The notes under the pieces are model-generated. The model saw only the letters and a program-made list of their open reading frames with translations, made no database searches and was not told the origin of the DNA. A stretch of 64,000 nucleotides of DNA from Roridomyces roridus (Eukaryota > Basidiomycota > Agaricomycetes > Agaricales > Mycenaceae). A program made the translations under genes and the position numbers. The stretch covers positions 186,001-250,000 of the forward strand of contig JARKIF010000010.1 in NCBI GenBank assembly GCA_029378245.1, given 5' to 3'. The stretch's first letter is position 1. Each line of letters starts with the position of its first letter. Shown here in pieces: positions 35,761 through 46,077 of the stretch.

Positions 35761-37494
35761 ATGGCGGATCAAGCTGGTGGATCAGGAACTGGAGGAACTG
35801 GGAGTGGAAGACCTGGAGGTACAGGTGGAACTCCAGGCGGCACAGGAGGAAGAGTGCCAGGTAGTGGAGGTGGAGGTGCCGGTGGGCAGCCTCAGGGAGG
35901 AGTGACTGGTGCAGGAGTCTCGAGTGCGAAGAATAACTTCAAGGTCCCAGAAACCTGGGACAAGGCGAAGCCAACCTTTGACGAGAGTGATCCGGCGTCA
36001 ATCGAGGATTATTTGGAGCAGTGCAGAACGATTAATGATCGTGGTGGCATCACGAGTGAGACAGATAAGAAGAAGACGTATGTCAAGTACTTGAATACAA
36101 CGGGAGCTAGAGATGCATGGATGGGTCTTGCTTCTTACACGGACAGCCAGAAGAAGGCCTCGGATTTTGAACGTGAAATCCTGAGCTATTTTCCGGAGGT
36201 CTCAAAGAGGAAGGAAGGCACCGTCGCCGCACTCAATCGATTGTGCAAAATCAACAAGGGTATTCGGATGGAGCAGGAGGGTGATTTGAAACGGTTTGGG
36301 CTGAGCTTCAAAGGGCTGTATGCCAAACTGTCTCAAGAGCCACCTGTGATAACAAACAAAGAAGCCTGCGACAAGTACGTTGGGGTGTTGAATGGGAGCT
36401 TCCGGGGCGCTATCAAGCGTTCCCTTGCTACTTCACATCTCCTCGAGAGCAAGCTGAAATCCATCAACCTTGGTGTTCAAGGGAATCAGGTGCCTACTGC
36501 CAAAGCACGCAAGGAGGATCCTGTTACCTTGGATCAATTGATTGAGATGGCAGAGACGATGGCATCGTCGACGCGAGCAGACTCGTCTGATGATGATTCA
36601 GAGAAAGAGACTACGGGAAAGCGAGTTACTTTTGAGTATGTCAAAGATGAGCCTATGTCGGAGAAAATGAGCGACTTGGAACAGACTCTGAGCGGTTTGA
36701 AAGACTCGGTGAACATAATCCAGAAGGAGAACCAATTGAGTCAGAACCGCTTCGAGGAAATTGTCAAGACGTTTCAACAGGCCAGGACTAACCCTCCGCC
36801 GCGCCCTCCGTCGCCGTATCCTGATAGATATCAGGGAGGTCAAGCTCCGCCGCGTACTTATAACGACGCTTCGTACCGTGGAAACTCTGGTCCAATGACT
36901 CAGAATCAGATGGCGCCGCGCTCAGGACGGTCAAATGATTGTCATTACTGTGGTGGAACGGACCATTGGTCTCGGGACTGCAAAGTCAAGGAGGGCCATA
37001 TTAATAAGGGCTTGTTGGCAGTTGGACCCGGTGGACAGTACAAATTGGGAGATGGAAGTTGGATTCCGAGTGGGGATGGACCTCAGGCTCGCAGAGTGGA
37101 AGAATACTGGCAGAAAAAGAACTCGGTCTCGGCCAACTTGCAGAATGTGCCAGCCGATTATCAGCCGCAGTACTTCTACTCCGAACAGGCTGAGTATCCT
37201 GAAAGTGCGCGGGACGAGATTCGTACCTTGCAAGTTCAATTGGCCCATGCGCAGGAGCGTTCCCGCAACCCAGAGGTTGGAAATTCGGGGAACTCGGTCA
37301 TGCCGCAGCCAAGTAACTTTGGAATGCCGGGCACCGAGCAATTCCTCCAGAATGCTTTTGGTAATGCTGTGGCAGAATACTTGAACAAGGCACTCTCAGT
37401 TTCTTCCGTACCTCAGACTCAGGACCAGTTCTTGAATACCCGTAGTGGGAAGGATACCAATGCTCAGGGGGAGCAGCCCAAGTCGGGTTTTTGA
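35761..37494 (+). CDS. Gag-like nucleocapsid protein of the LTR element
   Basis: 577 codons from ATG 35761. The N-terminus is Gly-rich (GGSGTGGTGSGRPGGTGG). The middle part (residues about 60-230) is a helical capsid-like region with FDESDPASIEDYLEQCRTI and AWMGLASYTDSQKKASDF. Near residue 394 is a retroviral-type zinc knuckle CHYCGGTDHWSRDC (CX2CX4HX4C), which packages RNA. The end is Gln/Asn-rich. The frame closes at a TGA that follows a slippery heptamer. The protein assembles virus-like particles in the cytoplasm. Confidence 0.9.
   Translation: MADQAGGSGTGGTGSGRPGGTGGTPGGTGGRVPGSGGGGAGGQPQGGVTGAGVSSAKNNFKVPETWDKAKPTFDESDPASIEDYLEQCRTINDRGGITSETDKKKTYVKYLNTTGARDAWMGLASYTDSQKKASDFEREILSYFPEVSKRKEGTVAALNRLCKINKGIRMEQEGDLKRFGLSFKGLYAKLSQEPPVITNKEACDKYVGVLNGSFRGAIKRSLATSHLLESKLKSINLGVQGNQVPTAKARKEDPVTLDQLIEMAETMASSTRADSSDDDSEKETTGKRVTFEYVKDEPMSEKMSDLEQTLSGLKDSVNIIQKENQLSQNRFEEIVKTFQQARTNPPPRPPSPYPDRYQGGQAPPRTYNDASYRGNSGPMTQNQMAPRSGRSNDCHYCGGTDHWSRDCKVKEGHINKGLLAVGPGGQYKLGDGSWIPSGDGPQARRVEEYWQKKNSVSANLQNVPADYQPQYFYSEQAEYPESARDEIRTLQVQLAHAQERSRNPEVGNSGNSVMPQPSNFGMPGTEQFLQNAFGNAVAEYLNKALSVSSVPQTQDQFLNTRSGKDTNAQGEQPKSGF
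37485..37491 (+). promoter_or_regulatory. Putative -1 ribosomal frameshift site
   Basis: The heptamer G GGT TTT fits the X XXY YYZ rule in the gag frame and is followed at once by the gag stop TGA. Slipping back one base reads GGG TTT TTG AAG into the protease frame. The combination of heptamer, stop and -1 overlap is strong. A downstream pseudoknot was not assessed. Confidence 0.65.
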
Positions 37495-38702
37495 AGGCGC
37501 CAATGAAGGAGGCTGGAGAGGCCGTGAGCCCTTCAAAATCAGCCAAGCCTCCTGAGGATCGAACTGGAAAGGCTGATAAGAGTCCGAATTGGCGGAAGAA
37601 GAAAATTACTGTGGAGACGGATGATGAAGATGGATTGCCACTGAAGTCGAAGGAGCGTGGATTGAAGGTGGTTGATGTTGAAGAGCAACCGGAAGCGACA
37701 GATGGACCCGGACCTTCTTTACCATTCAAGGGCATAATACCCGTCCAAACTGGACCTAATGTAGCCCAAGATAAGTTGAAGAAGCTGGAGAAATACAAGC
37801 TACGGGCACCTGTTCAAAATCAAGACACCATCAAGGCCATTATTGGTAAGTTCAATAGCGCTAAGATAGAGGACTTGACCATCGGAGAGCTATTGGCAGC
37901 ATCGGATGAAGTCAGAGAGGCTGTGAACACAGCAACGGGGAAGAAGCGCGTGCCATTCCAGCAGGTGAATTTCAGTCAACGGTCCGAGGACCCACTGCCA
38001 TTTACTGAATTGGATGAGCCGGCGTTCCTGCGATCAGATGCTATTCTGGTTGATGAGCTACCGCCGGTCGCGGCGTTCTTAGTTCAAGAGTTTGATGACT
38101 CACTGCCGCTTGGATCATGTGTGATACCTGACCCAGTGGAGCAGTACATTGCGAGTTTGCCGGAAGGCACTACGGCTAAGCAGATCTTTGTGGGGCCATC
38201 ATCGGCTGCACTTAGAATTGTGTTTTCCGTAATCAACACTCAGGGTGAAGTCGAGTGCATAATTGACAATGGATCGCAGATAGTTTCAATGTCTTTGGCA
38301 GCTGCCGAGAAGGCGAAACTCCGATGGGATCCAAGCGTGACTATTTTTATGGAAAGCGCGAATGCCACTCTGGCCCAATCACTCGGACTTGCTCGGAACG
38401 TGCCTTTTACGTTCGGCGAGATAACTATCTATTTGCAGGTGCACATATTGCGCAAACCTGCTTACGATGTGTTGTTGGGCCGGCCGTTTGATATCATCAC
38501 GGAGAGTATTGTTCGGAATTCGGCAGATGGAGGGCAAGTGATCACCCTGAAGGACCCGAATTCGGGCAAGCGGTGTTCGATGTCTACCTATCCGCGGATT
38601 CGGAAGCCTCGAAAGGAAGCTGAGCCCGTACCGGAATCGCACCCACCTGAATCTACAAAACCAGTAGAGGACGAGGGTTTTCAGGACTCTTCGATGAATT
38701 GA
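37491..38702 (+). CDS. Retropepsin-type protease ORF
   Basis: In the -1 frame relative to gag and open for 403 codons from the overlap. The first ATG is 37503 if it is independently initiated. The N-terminal half is charged and unstructured. The aspartic-protease domain has the active-site loop CIIDNGSQIVSMS (Asp near residue 259; the usual form is D-T/S-G) and the flap-end motif YDVLLGRPFDII near 38465. Asn in place of Thr/Ser beside the Asp is a known variant in fungal gypsy proteases. The stop TGA (38700-38702) overlaps the pol ATG as TGATG. Confidence 0.8.
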   Translation: MKAPMKEAGEAVSPSKSAKPPEDRTGKADKSPNWRKKKITVETDDEDGLPLKSKERGLKVVDVEEQPEATDGPGPSLPFKGIIPVQTGPNVAQDKLKKLEKYKLRAPVQNQDTIKAIIGKFNSAKIEDLTIGELLAASDEVREAVNTATGKKRVPFQQVNFSQRSEDPLPFTELDEPAFLRSDAILVDELPPVAAFLVQEFDDSLPLGSCVIPDPVEQYIASLPEGTTAKQIFVGPSSAALRIVFSVINTQGEVECIIDNGSQIVSMSLAAAEKAKLRWDPSVTIFMESANATLAQSLGLARNVPFTFGEITIYLQVHILRKPAYDVLLGRPFDIITESIVRNSADGGQVITLKDPNSGKRCSMSTYPRIRKPRKEAEPVPESHPPESTKPVEDEGFQDSSMN

Positions 38703-41700
38703 TGCAGGGGCATGAAGGAGAAGAGTTGGCATTGAAGTTCGGGTTTGATGAGAATAATGAGATGAGAATTGAGGGGTATAGGTTGCCGAGGAAGAAGAAG
38801 TTCTCGAGGGAAGAGACAGTGGAAGCATATTTGAGTGCATCGGTTGAGAGCTCCGCCATGCGGGAAGATGAACAAGCTTCGGCGTTGTTTCAGGAATTCC
38901 AGAGTGGTGGTAGATCTGAGTATATGGGTGTCCGACACGAGGTTTTCACCTGGGAAATCAACGATAGTCGCAGGGAGAAGAAGGTACCCGACTACATGAA
39001 TTGGGATGAGGAGGCAGTTCAAACTACCCACTCAGTTGATTCAGATGTGCGTTGCGTGTGCTGTCAGTCAATTGACTTCATATCTCCACCTGCGGAAGGG
39101 ATCATTGATGAGCCTGGAGTTGAAGGGTCGGAACCAGAAGTAGTAGAGGTGTACGCTGGGAAAAAGTATAAGCCTGTTGGACTCAAAGTCAGACCGGTAT
39201 ATACTGAACTGCCCGAGAAGTACCGGATAAAAAGGGACATTTTGGGTGACCCATTGGCCGAGATGCCAAAGTTGAACCCAAACCCTAGGGACTATGTTCC
39301 AACTGGCCGCTATACAGAGGAGAGGAAAGCGCATGTTGATAAGCTGCATGACACGGGCTTTCTGACCGGTGAAGAAATGAAGCTGGTTCATGATTTTATG
39401 ATGGTGCACGAGAGTGCATTCGCGTGGAATGATGAGGAGCGCGGCAGCTTTGATCAGACTTTCTTCCCGCCTGTGGAGATACCGGTGGTTGAGCATGAAG
39501 TGTGGGTTGAACGGAATATACCTATCCCAAGAGGGCAACTTGAGGAATTCTGCAAGGTGATCAAAAAGAAGATTGATGCCGGCGTATACGAGCCGTCGAA
39601 TGCTTCATATCGCAGCAAGTTCTTCGGAGTTATCAAAAAGGATGGGAAAAGCATCCGCTTAGTTCACGCGTTGGAGCCTTTGAATGCTGTTACTATCGCG
39701 CATTCGGGTGTACCACCTGCGAGCGAGGAAATTGCAAACCACTTTGCTGGGCGCGCATGCGGCGGAGTCCTGGATTTGTACTCAGGGTACGATCATAGGG
39801 ATATAGCAGAAGGGAGTCGGGATTTTACAACCTTTCAGACACCATTTGGTGCCTTGAGACTTGTGAAGCTGCCGCAAGGCTGGACCAACTCCGTGCCTAT
39901 ATTCCATGAAGATGTCACATTCATCTTGAGGGACGAAATTCCGCATGTAACAATTCCATATATTGATGACATACCTATTCGGGGACCAGGCGATAAGCAC
40001 CTTTTGCCTGATGGGACTTGTCAGACTATACCATGGAATCCGGGGATCAGGCTGTTTGTCTGGGAACATTTTCAAAACTTGAACCGGATAGTTCAGCGCT
40101 TGAAGTATTGCAAAGCGACTCTCTCAGGGTTGAAATCGATACTGTGCGCAGCTGAATTCATGGTTGTTGGGCATCTCTGCTGTTTTGAGGGGAGGAAGCC
40201 AGACACGGACCGAATTGGAGTAATCCAACGCTGGCCGGACTTGGAAAATGTGTCAGATATCCGCAAGTTCTTCGGTACTATTCAGCCTCTCAGAATGTAC
40301 ATGAGAGCGTTCAGTATCATAGCGCACCCAATTCAAAGATTGGTGAACAAGGGAGTTACGTTTGTCTGGGGAGAAGAACAGATCAAGGCATTCAAAATGT
40401 TGAAGGAGCTGGTTGGCAAGTGTGATGCCGTCAAGCCGCTCAACTACGAATGGCTGTCTGATATTGTAGTAGCTGTGGATAGCTCTTGGCAGTGTGCCGG
40501 CTATGAAGTATATCAGTGTGATCCGAACGATCCAAAGAAGAGATACTATGCGAAGTTTGGTTCGATTCCATTTAACGCCCGAGAAGCACGCTTCTCTCAG
40601 CCAAAAAGGGAATTGTACGGACTTCTGCGAGTATTGAAAAGTTTGAGGTTCTGGATCTTGGGCTGTCGTCGTCTTGTGGTTGAGACCGATGCTTTGTACA
40701 TTGCAGGCATGTTGAACAATCCAGGGATGGGACCTAATGCGACAATTAATAGGTGGATTGAAGAGATTCTCCTCTTCCACTTCAAATTGAAGCATGTTCG
40801 TGGTCTTACATTTTCACCCGATGGGTTGTCTCGGAGAAAGCCTCAACCAGGAGATGAAGTCTATCCAGATGAGGAATTTGAGGAGGAACGACCGCCTCTA
40901 CAGCATGAGGACTGGGATCAGGAAGGGGAGCAGCCGCTCGAGTTCGATGATTTCAAAGAAGAAATTGACACTCGAGGCGGGTATTTCCAATCCATGGCCA
41001 GTTGTGCCTCTTCAATTGAAGATTTTGGTGTTGAACTTGGACAGGCATATGAGGAAGAATGCATCATGATACAGGAAGTCGCATCGGCATACAAAGCTGA
41101 GGGTCAGACTGTCCCTGTATTCATGACTGCAATGGCTTCGGAGGAAGAGCGTATCTTGCCGAAATTGGAGTTGAGGGATGATCCTGAGAAACGGGAGCCG
41201 TATGTGGAGACACATCGGTCGGAGAATGCTAAAAAGCTGGATCAGCGGCTAGACATTCTTCGGCGTTGGTTGCTCAATCCGTTGCAACCACCGGATCCTG
41301 ACATGACCAAAGCTGAACAGAAAAAGTTCATGCGTTGGGCGCGGCAGTTCTTCATATCCGATTCGGGGAAGCTGTACAAGAAGGGTGATGAGGGTGCACA
41401 TAAATTGGTGGTAGAAAAAGAGCACCGGCCGTATATGATGCGCGCATCTCATAACTCCCTGGGGCATAGAGGTCAGTTCGCTACAACGAACTTGATTGAA
41501 ACAAGGTTTTGGTGGCCAGAGTTAGAAGCGGATGTGAAGTGGTACGTCGGAACTTGTCATAGCTGTCAATTGAGACAGAAGACGCTGTTGCGAACACCGC
41601 CATCACCTACCATGACTCCGAGCATATTTCAGAAAATCCACACTGATGTAATGATCATGGGCATCCCATCGAACGGACACAGATATGTGGTACAAGCGCG

Positions 41701-42787
41701 AGACTCACTGACTCGATATGGGGAAGGGAGGCCGCTGCGCGCTGAGAATGCTGAAACCTTGGGAATGTTCTTGCTAGAAGACATCATTTGCCGATGGGGC
41801 TGTCCGAAATGGATAGTCACCGACAATGCGGGTCAATTCCTAGCAGCTGTGAGATGGTTACACGCGAAGTATGGAATTGTTGGAATCCGAATCTCACCGT
41901 ACAATTCACAGGCAAACGGGCCAGTTGAACGGAGTCATTGGGATATCCGGCAGTCTCTGTACAAGGCAACGGGTGGCAATCCAAAGAAATGGTATTGGTT
42001 TTTCCCACAGGTTATGTGGGCAGATCGAATCACAATACGACGGGGACTAGGGTGCTCACCCTACTTCGCGGTTTGTGGTGCACATCCAATAATACCGTTG
42101 GATATTGAAGAGGCGACGTGGTTGATTGAGTATCCGGATCGGATGCTTACAACTACGGAGTTGATTGGATTGCGTGCGAGAGCACTGGCAAAACATACAG
42201 TGCACGTAGACGAGATGAGACGGCGTGTTGATGCTGAGAAATTGAAGGCCGTAAGACGGTATGAGGAAACTTACAAGAACGTCATCAAACACTACAAGTT
42301 TGAGCCTGGGAATTTGGTCCTTGTTCGAAACACTGCAGTTGAGAATTCACTGGACAGTAAAATGAAGACCAGATACTTGGGACCAATGGTGGTAGTGAGA
42401 CGAACAAAAGGTGGATCATACTTAGTCTGTGAGCTGGATGGTTCAATGTATCATGGCAAGATTGGTGCGTTCCGGGTTATACCATACCTGGCTCGACATT
42501 CAGTAAATCTGGACAAGAATATTGAAGAACTCATCGATCTGACGGCGGAAGAACTTGAGGCTCTGGCTGAAGGTGAGGATGAGGGAGATCCAGAGTACCT
42601 GGGAAAAGACTTGCAATTCCATCGAGTCAATCTACGTCCTTCCGATGAAGCAGATGCAGATGACTGGGAGGAATCAGAAGATGAGTACTTGGAAGAATTC
42701 ATCCCGGATCAAGATCCTGATGAGTTGGACCGGATTCCAGATTATACTGAAAATCCAAGGCGCTCGGGTCGCTTGGCAAAGGATTGA
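38702..42787 (+). CDS. Pol polyprotein: reverse transcriptase, RNase H, integrase
   Basis: 1361 codons from ATG 38702. Reverse transcriptase spans roughly residues 300-500, with VLDLYSGYDHRDI, LPQGWTNSVPIFHEDV and the catalytic YIDD (420-423). RNase H follows (VVAVDSSWQCAGYEVY, KRELYGLLRVL and VETDALYIAGML). Integrase has the HHCC zinc finger (HNSLGHRG...CHSC near 41450-41570) and a D-X58-D-X34-E triad at about residues 982, 1041 and 1076 (IHTDVM, IVTDNAGQF and PVERSHWD). A GPY/F-like stretch near 42385 (RYLGPMVVVRRTKGGSYLV) follows. The C-terminus is acidic, with no evident chromodomain. All catalytic residues are present. Confidence 0.95.
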   Translation: MQGHEGEELALKFGFDENNEMRIEGYRLPRKKKFSREETVEAYLSASVESSAMREDEQASALFQEFQSGGRSEYMGVRHEVFTWEINDSRREKKVPDYMNWDEEAVQTTHSVDSDVRCVCCQSIDFISPPAEGIIDEPGVEGSEPEVVEVYAGKKYKPVGLKVRPVYTELPEKYRIKRDILGDPLAEMPKLNPNPRDYVPTGRYTEERKAHVDKLHDTGFLTGEEMKLVHDFMMVHESAFAWNDEERGSFDQTFFPPVEIPVVEHEVWVERNIPIPRGQLEEFCKVIKKKIDAGVYEPSNASYRSKFFGVIKKDGKSIRLVHALEPLNAVTIAHSGVPPASEEIANHFAGRACGGVLDLYSGYDHRDIAEGSRDFTTFQTPFGALRLVKLPQGWTNSVPIFHEDVTFILRDEIPHVTIPYIDDIPIRGPGDKHLLPDGTCQTIPWNPGIRLFVWEHFQNLNRIVQRLKYCKATLSGLKSILCAAEFMVVGHLCCFEGRKPDTDRIGVIQRWPDLENVSDIRKFFGTIQPLRMYMRAFSIIAHPIQRLVNKGVTFVWGEEQIKAFKMLKELVGKCDAVKPLNYEWLSDIVVAVDSSWQCAGYEVYQCDPNDPKKRYYAKFGSIPFNAREARFSQPKRELYGLLRVLKSLRFWILGCRRLVVETDALYIAGMLNNPGMGPNATINRWIEEILLFHFKLKHVRGLTFSPDGLSRRKPQPGDEVYPDEEFEEERPPLQHEDWDQEGEQPLEFDDFKEEIDTRGGYFQSMASCASSIEDFGVELGQAYEEECIMIQEVASAYKAEGQTVPVFMTAMASEEERILPKLELRDDPEKREPYVETHRSENAKKLDQRLDILRRWLLNPLQPPDPDMTKAEQKKFMRWARQFFISDSGKLYKKGDEGAHKLVVEKEHRPYMMRASHNSLGHRGQFATTNLIETRFWWPELEADVKWYVGTCHSCQLRQKTLLRTPPSPTMTPSIFQKIHTDVMIMGIPSNGHRYVVQARDSLTRYGEGRPLRAENAETLGMFLLEDIICRWGCPKWIVTDNAGQFLAAVRWLHAKYGIVGIRISPYNSQANGPVERSHWDIRQSLYKATGGNPKKWYWFFPQVMWADRITIRRGLGCSPYFAVCGAHPIIPLDIEEATWLIEYPDRMLTTTELIGLRARALAKHTVHVDEMRRRVDAEKLKAVRRYEETYKNVIKHYKFEPGNLVLVRNTAVENSLDSKMKTRYLGPMVVVRRTKGGSYLVCELDGSMYHGKIGAFRVIPYLARHSVNLDKNIEELIDLTAEELEALAEGEDEGDPEYLGKDLQFHRVNLRPSDEADADDWEESEDEYLEEFIPDQDPDELDRIPDYTENPRRSGRLAKD

Positions 42788-43081
42788 ACTTGGGGTTTTG
42801 ATGGTTGAAGAATCATTAATCACAACAAGTTAAAAGCAAAACCGTAGATTCAATTAGACACGAAGTACAGAAGATGAAAAGTGGTCTAAGCGAATTCGAC
42901 GGGGTATACCAAGTCAAGACAATCAGAGTGGCGGACAAGGAGCGTACAGGTTAGGAGGGTATAGACAAGCAGTCAGCCGGAGTAAAGAATGTGGAGTTGA
43001 ATCGATGGCAGTGGGTATGCAGAGTCTGCAAACCCATGAACATTGAATCAGAGGAATGAGAAAACAAGAGCTCACCAGAAA
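42788..43081. other. Spacer between pol and antisense gene A
   Basis: About 290 bp. It is the meeting point of the sense pol frame and antisense gene A, and it presumably contains polyadenylation signals for the latter. No motif was identified. Confidence 0.4.
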
Positions 43082-44443
43082 TTAGTTGTCCTTCGAGCGC
43101 CTGATGTTGCCGTTACGAGCACGGTTCAAGGCTGTTTGGACTTCATCGCGGAGTTGTTTCCACTCCCAGATGCGGTCCTCGACGAACTCGCGTTCTTCGA
43201 GGAGCTGGGTCTCGGTGAGTCCGCGCCGCAGTGAGTACATGTTGACGCGATGTGCGGCGGCGGTGCTGTGTGCGAGAGATGGGGTGGGAACTAGGCAAAG
43301 ACGTGAGCATTGGAAAGAGGGATGACTGGGGACGTACCGGGCGTGGGTGCCTCTGGTTGTACGGAGTCCACCCTCTGCCTCTTGTTGTTGGGAAGGTCGA
43401 CACGGTAGGACTGGAAAATAAGTCAGGAGAGAAAAGAAAGCAGTGGTTGGGGACGCACGGAGCCTGCCTCGGCAGCTGCAGCTCTAGCCTGGCGAGATGT
43501 GCCGCCGTTTCCGCCTGCTGGCCCTGCATCAGATCCAGCAGCATCTTTTGACCTCTGGTGACGATGGTCGTGAGCGACTCGATGCGGAGGCCAAGGTCGG
43601 AGACGTCGCGTACATGGATGGTGGAACCAGAGTCAACAGACTTGGAGTTACCACGCCCATGAGTGGGATGGGTTTCCTCGGTAGCAGGCTGAGTTGACGA
43701 GAACTAGGTTAGGAACAATAGACAGAAGAGTGGCATGTGTGACGCACCACGTCAACCATGACTACATCCTCCTCAACCTGACCAGGTTCCTCGGGATCAT
43801 CGTGTGCGAGGAATGCGTCGAACTCGGGGTTGGGTTCCTCAATGAAGTTAGATTCATCAACGGTCTCGGGAGACTTGATGGTCTAGCGTGTCGGATTCAG
43901 TATAGAACAAGAATTGGGAAATACAACACACCTTCTTGTTCTTGGCGATCTTCTTGCTGAAGACCGCAGACTTGGAGCCTGCAGAACGCATCGAAGCGGG
44001 AGCAGTTGGAGTCGCTGGGACGGGGTTCTGCGGAGCGCGCTCCTTGACAAGAGCAGCGAACCACAGCGTGAACGCCCGGATCTTGTGGACTGCCTGCTGG
44101 TTGTCGGCGTCGAGCGAGGCGAAATTGGTGTCGGCACGGCTGACAACTTGGACACAAACGTCGTTGGTCAATGACAGTTTGCTGAAGGTAGCGGCGTCAA
44201 TAGCCAGAGCTATCTCCAAGGCCTTGAAGTCACGCTAGAAAGGGCAGAGTTAATGAAAGTCGGAGTGTGTAAACAAGGACGTACGGCCAAACCAAGCTGA
44301 GGCTTGACCTTAGGAGGGAAACTGTCGAACGAGATGTCGGCGAGGCTGATGGAGTCGTCCGAAATCTCCTTGGCGATGACCAAGAGCTTGGACTCGGCGA
44401 AGTTGGTGACAGCGGGCAGGACGTCGGCAAGGGAAGGTTTCAT
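43082..44443 (-). CDS. Antisense accessory gene A of the LTR element (six exons)
   Basis: The start at 44443 gives MKPSLADVLPAVTNFAESKL. Five introns of about 45-60 nt with GT..AG ends join the exons: LGLA to RDFKALEIALAIDAATF, KNKK to TIKSPETVDESNFIEEP, VMVDV to FSSTQPATEETHPTH, STIH to RSKDAAGSDAGPAGG, and EAGS to SYRVDLPNNKRQRVDSV. The last exon ends ETQLLEEREFVEDRIWEWKQ then RRSKDN and a TAA at 43082-43084. Features are a helical N-terminus, an acidic centre, a Ser/Gly/Ala-rich linker, a KRQR nuclear-signal-like patch and a C-terminal coiled-coil-like helix. No known family was recognised. A TATA box at 44524-44529 favours the 44443 start. Confidence 0.65.
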
Positions 44444-44523
44444 GGTGGAAAGAGTGGTAATGTTGTGAAGTAAACGAGGGTAGTTGGTGAAGAGACTGAT
44501 GTATGGCGAGAAGTTGGGGGGCA

Positions 44524-44529
44524 TTTATA
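44524..44529 (-). promoter_or_regulatory. TATA box of antisense gene A
   Basis: TATAAA on the minus strand, about 80 bp upstream of the chosen ATG. An in-frame ATG at 44524 overlaps this box and so is unlikely to be within the mRNA. Confidence 0.6.
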
Positions 44530-45254
44530 CTCTGAAATGCAGGGGCGCTTTTTAATCGTACGACTTACCTGGCTCCTAGCGGGATAACCGAGGGCGGTTA
44601 TGACTTGTGTTTGGGGGAGGAAGGTGGTTTGTCCGAGGTGGAAAGTTGTTCCACACCCTAAAAATTTCAATACATTTGGTGGATTCATGACGTACCAGGG
44701 CAGAGTCGGGAAGAAAGTCCATTCAAAAGCGCGATCACGGCAGGAACGAGTGGAGCCGGAGTTGTATCGTACCGCGAGGAACCCGCTGTCCCTGAGCATC
44801 GAAATCATATGCTAGACATGGGCAGTACCAGTGGTACAGCCTGACTTGAGAAGTGAAGGGTGAAGATGGGCAAGAGTTGTGTTTGGTGCTTACCGAGTAA
44901 TGAGACATGTGAAGGGGAGTAGGCCGTGGGTCCTGGAGTCTACATTTGACGCGCGATGTTTCAAGACTCCTGATGAACCTAGGGGTATCGTGGCTCAAAA
45001 GGCAATGATCAAAGCAAAGCAACATGGCGGTGGTGGAGCAAAGAGTGGACCCTCTGACCCGAGATCGTTGTCATCTGGCAGTGCAACAAATCCCAGCTGA
45101 TTTGTTCCGGCTTTCGGTCCGAGCTCCGCTTGACTTGATTCACTTGCCAAAGCTCGTATTTCATGTGGAGTACACGTTGAACAGTGAATTTTAGAGGTGG
45201 AACAACAACCAGCGTTGGGATTAAGGCAAAGTTAAGCTACTACAAAGTGGTATA
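44530..45254. other. Region between antisense genes A and B
   Basis: Short minus-strand frames with coding flavour (for example GFLAVRYNSGSTRSCRDRAF and LGQTTFLPQTQVITALGYP, the latter ending at a GTAAGT near 44570) may be a third antisense exon set or upstream exons of gene A. The evidence is too thin to annotate. Confidence 0.3.
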
Positions 45255-46027
45255 CTAGAGCCAACCCTCAATGTGGCGGATAGGGAAAACAGGGGCACGA
45301 TTCAAATAATTGTAGCGCTGCTCGAGCGCGGCAATAACACGGATGTTGGCCTTGAGCTCAGTAGCGAGAAGGTGCAAGTGAAGCACGAGGTGGGGGTTGT
45401 GGATGGTATCGACGAAGCTACGGACACCTTTTGCAAACTGCCATCGAGCGACGTTTAACGTCTGGTCAAATATGACAAAGGCCATCTTGCAATTGGCATA
45501 GTAGATCCGGAGATTATCATCGCGAGTACGGTAACGTTCATCTAGAAAGGCATCAGATGGGGAATGAACAAGGAGACAGGGACGCACTGAGAGCAAGATA
45601 CTCATCGCGCATCGAGCGGAGTCGTTTGACAAACGCCTCGCGGGATGTGAAGTTGCAGTCGGACTTCCGGCGGATGAGACAATCACCGCACGGAGTACCC
45701 CAAGTACCACCCGGGCAGGTATTGTGGAAACAATTGTCGCATCCAGCGTCGTCCTGTGCAGCGATTAGAAGTGGAAGGGAAAAATAAAATAGCGGGACTC
45801 ACACGAGATCCGAGACCGCCCGCAGGGGAATACTCGACATCCATCATCTTCTTGACCTCGGACTGAGAGGCAATGTCGAGGCTGGAACCGTAGAGGGAGG
45901 GCCAAAGCGTGTCCTCGGGATAGTTATCCGCAGTGGGAAGAGGATCGGAGTAGTAGTCGGAGCAGTGACGGATGATGATGGGAGAAATGGAACGAACAGC
46001 AAGAGGGGAGAGAATGGGAGACGGCAT
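45255..46027 (-). CDS. Antisense accessory gene B of the LTR element (Cys-rich, three exons)
   Basis: The start at 46027 gives MPSPILSPLAVRSISPIIIR. Exon 1 ends SPAGGLGSR. A GTGAGT..CACAG intron leads to exon 2, which encodes DDAGCDNCFHNTCPGGTWG, TPCGDCLIRRKSDC and LRSMRDEYLAL. A GTGCGT..CTAG intron leads to exon 3, ERYRTRDDNLRIYYANCKMA to FPIRHIEGWL and a TAG at 45255-45257. Six cysteines are spaced CX2CX4CX8CX2CX7C. This resembles the fungal Zn2Cys6 cluster, but the first long gap is four residues where six are usual. Exon 3 is predicted helical. The gene could encode a DNA- or RNA-binding regulator of the element; that is inference. Confidence 0.65.
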
Positions 46028-46069
46028 TGTGCTGACTGGAGAATGAAGAAAGCGCTCAGAAGAGCCTGG

Positions 46070-46077
46070 TATTTATG
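46070..46077 (-). promoter_or_regulatory. TATA-like box of antisense gene B
   Basis: CATAAATA on the minus strand, about 45 bp upstream of the gene B start codon. Confidence 0.5.
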
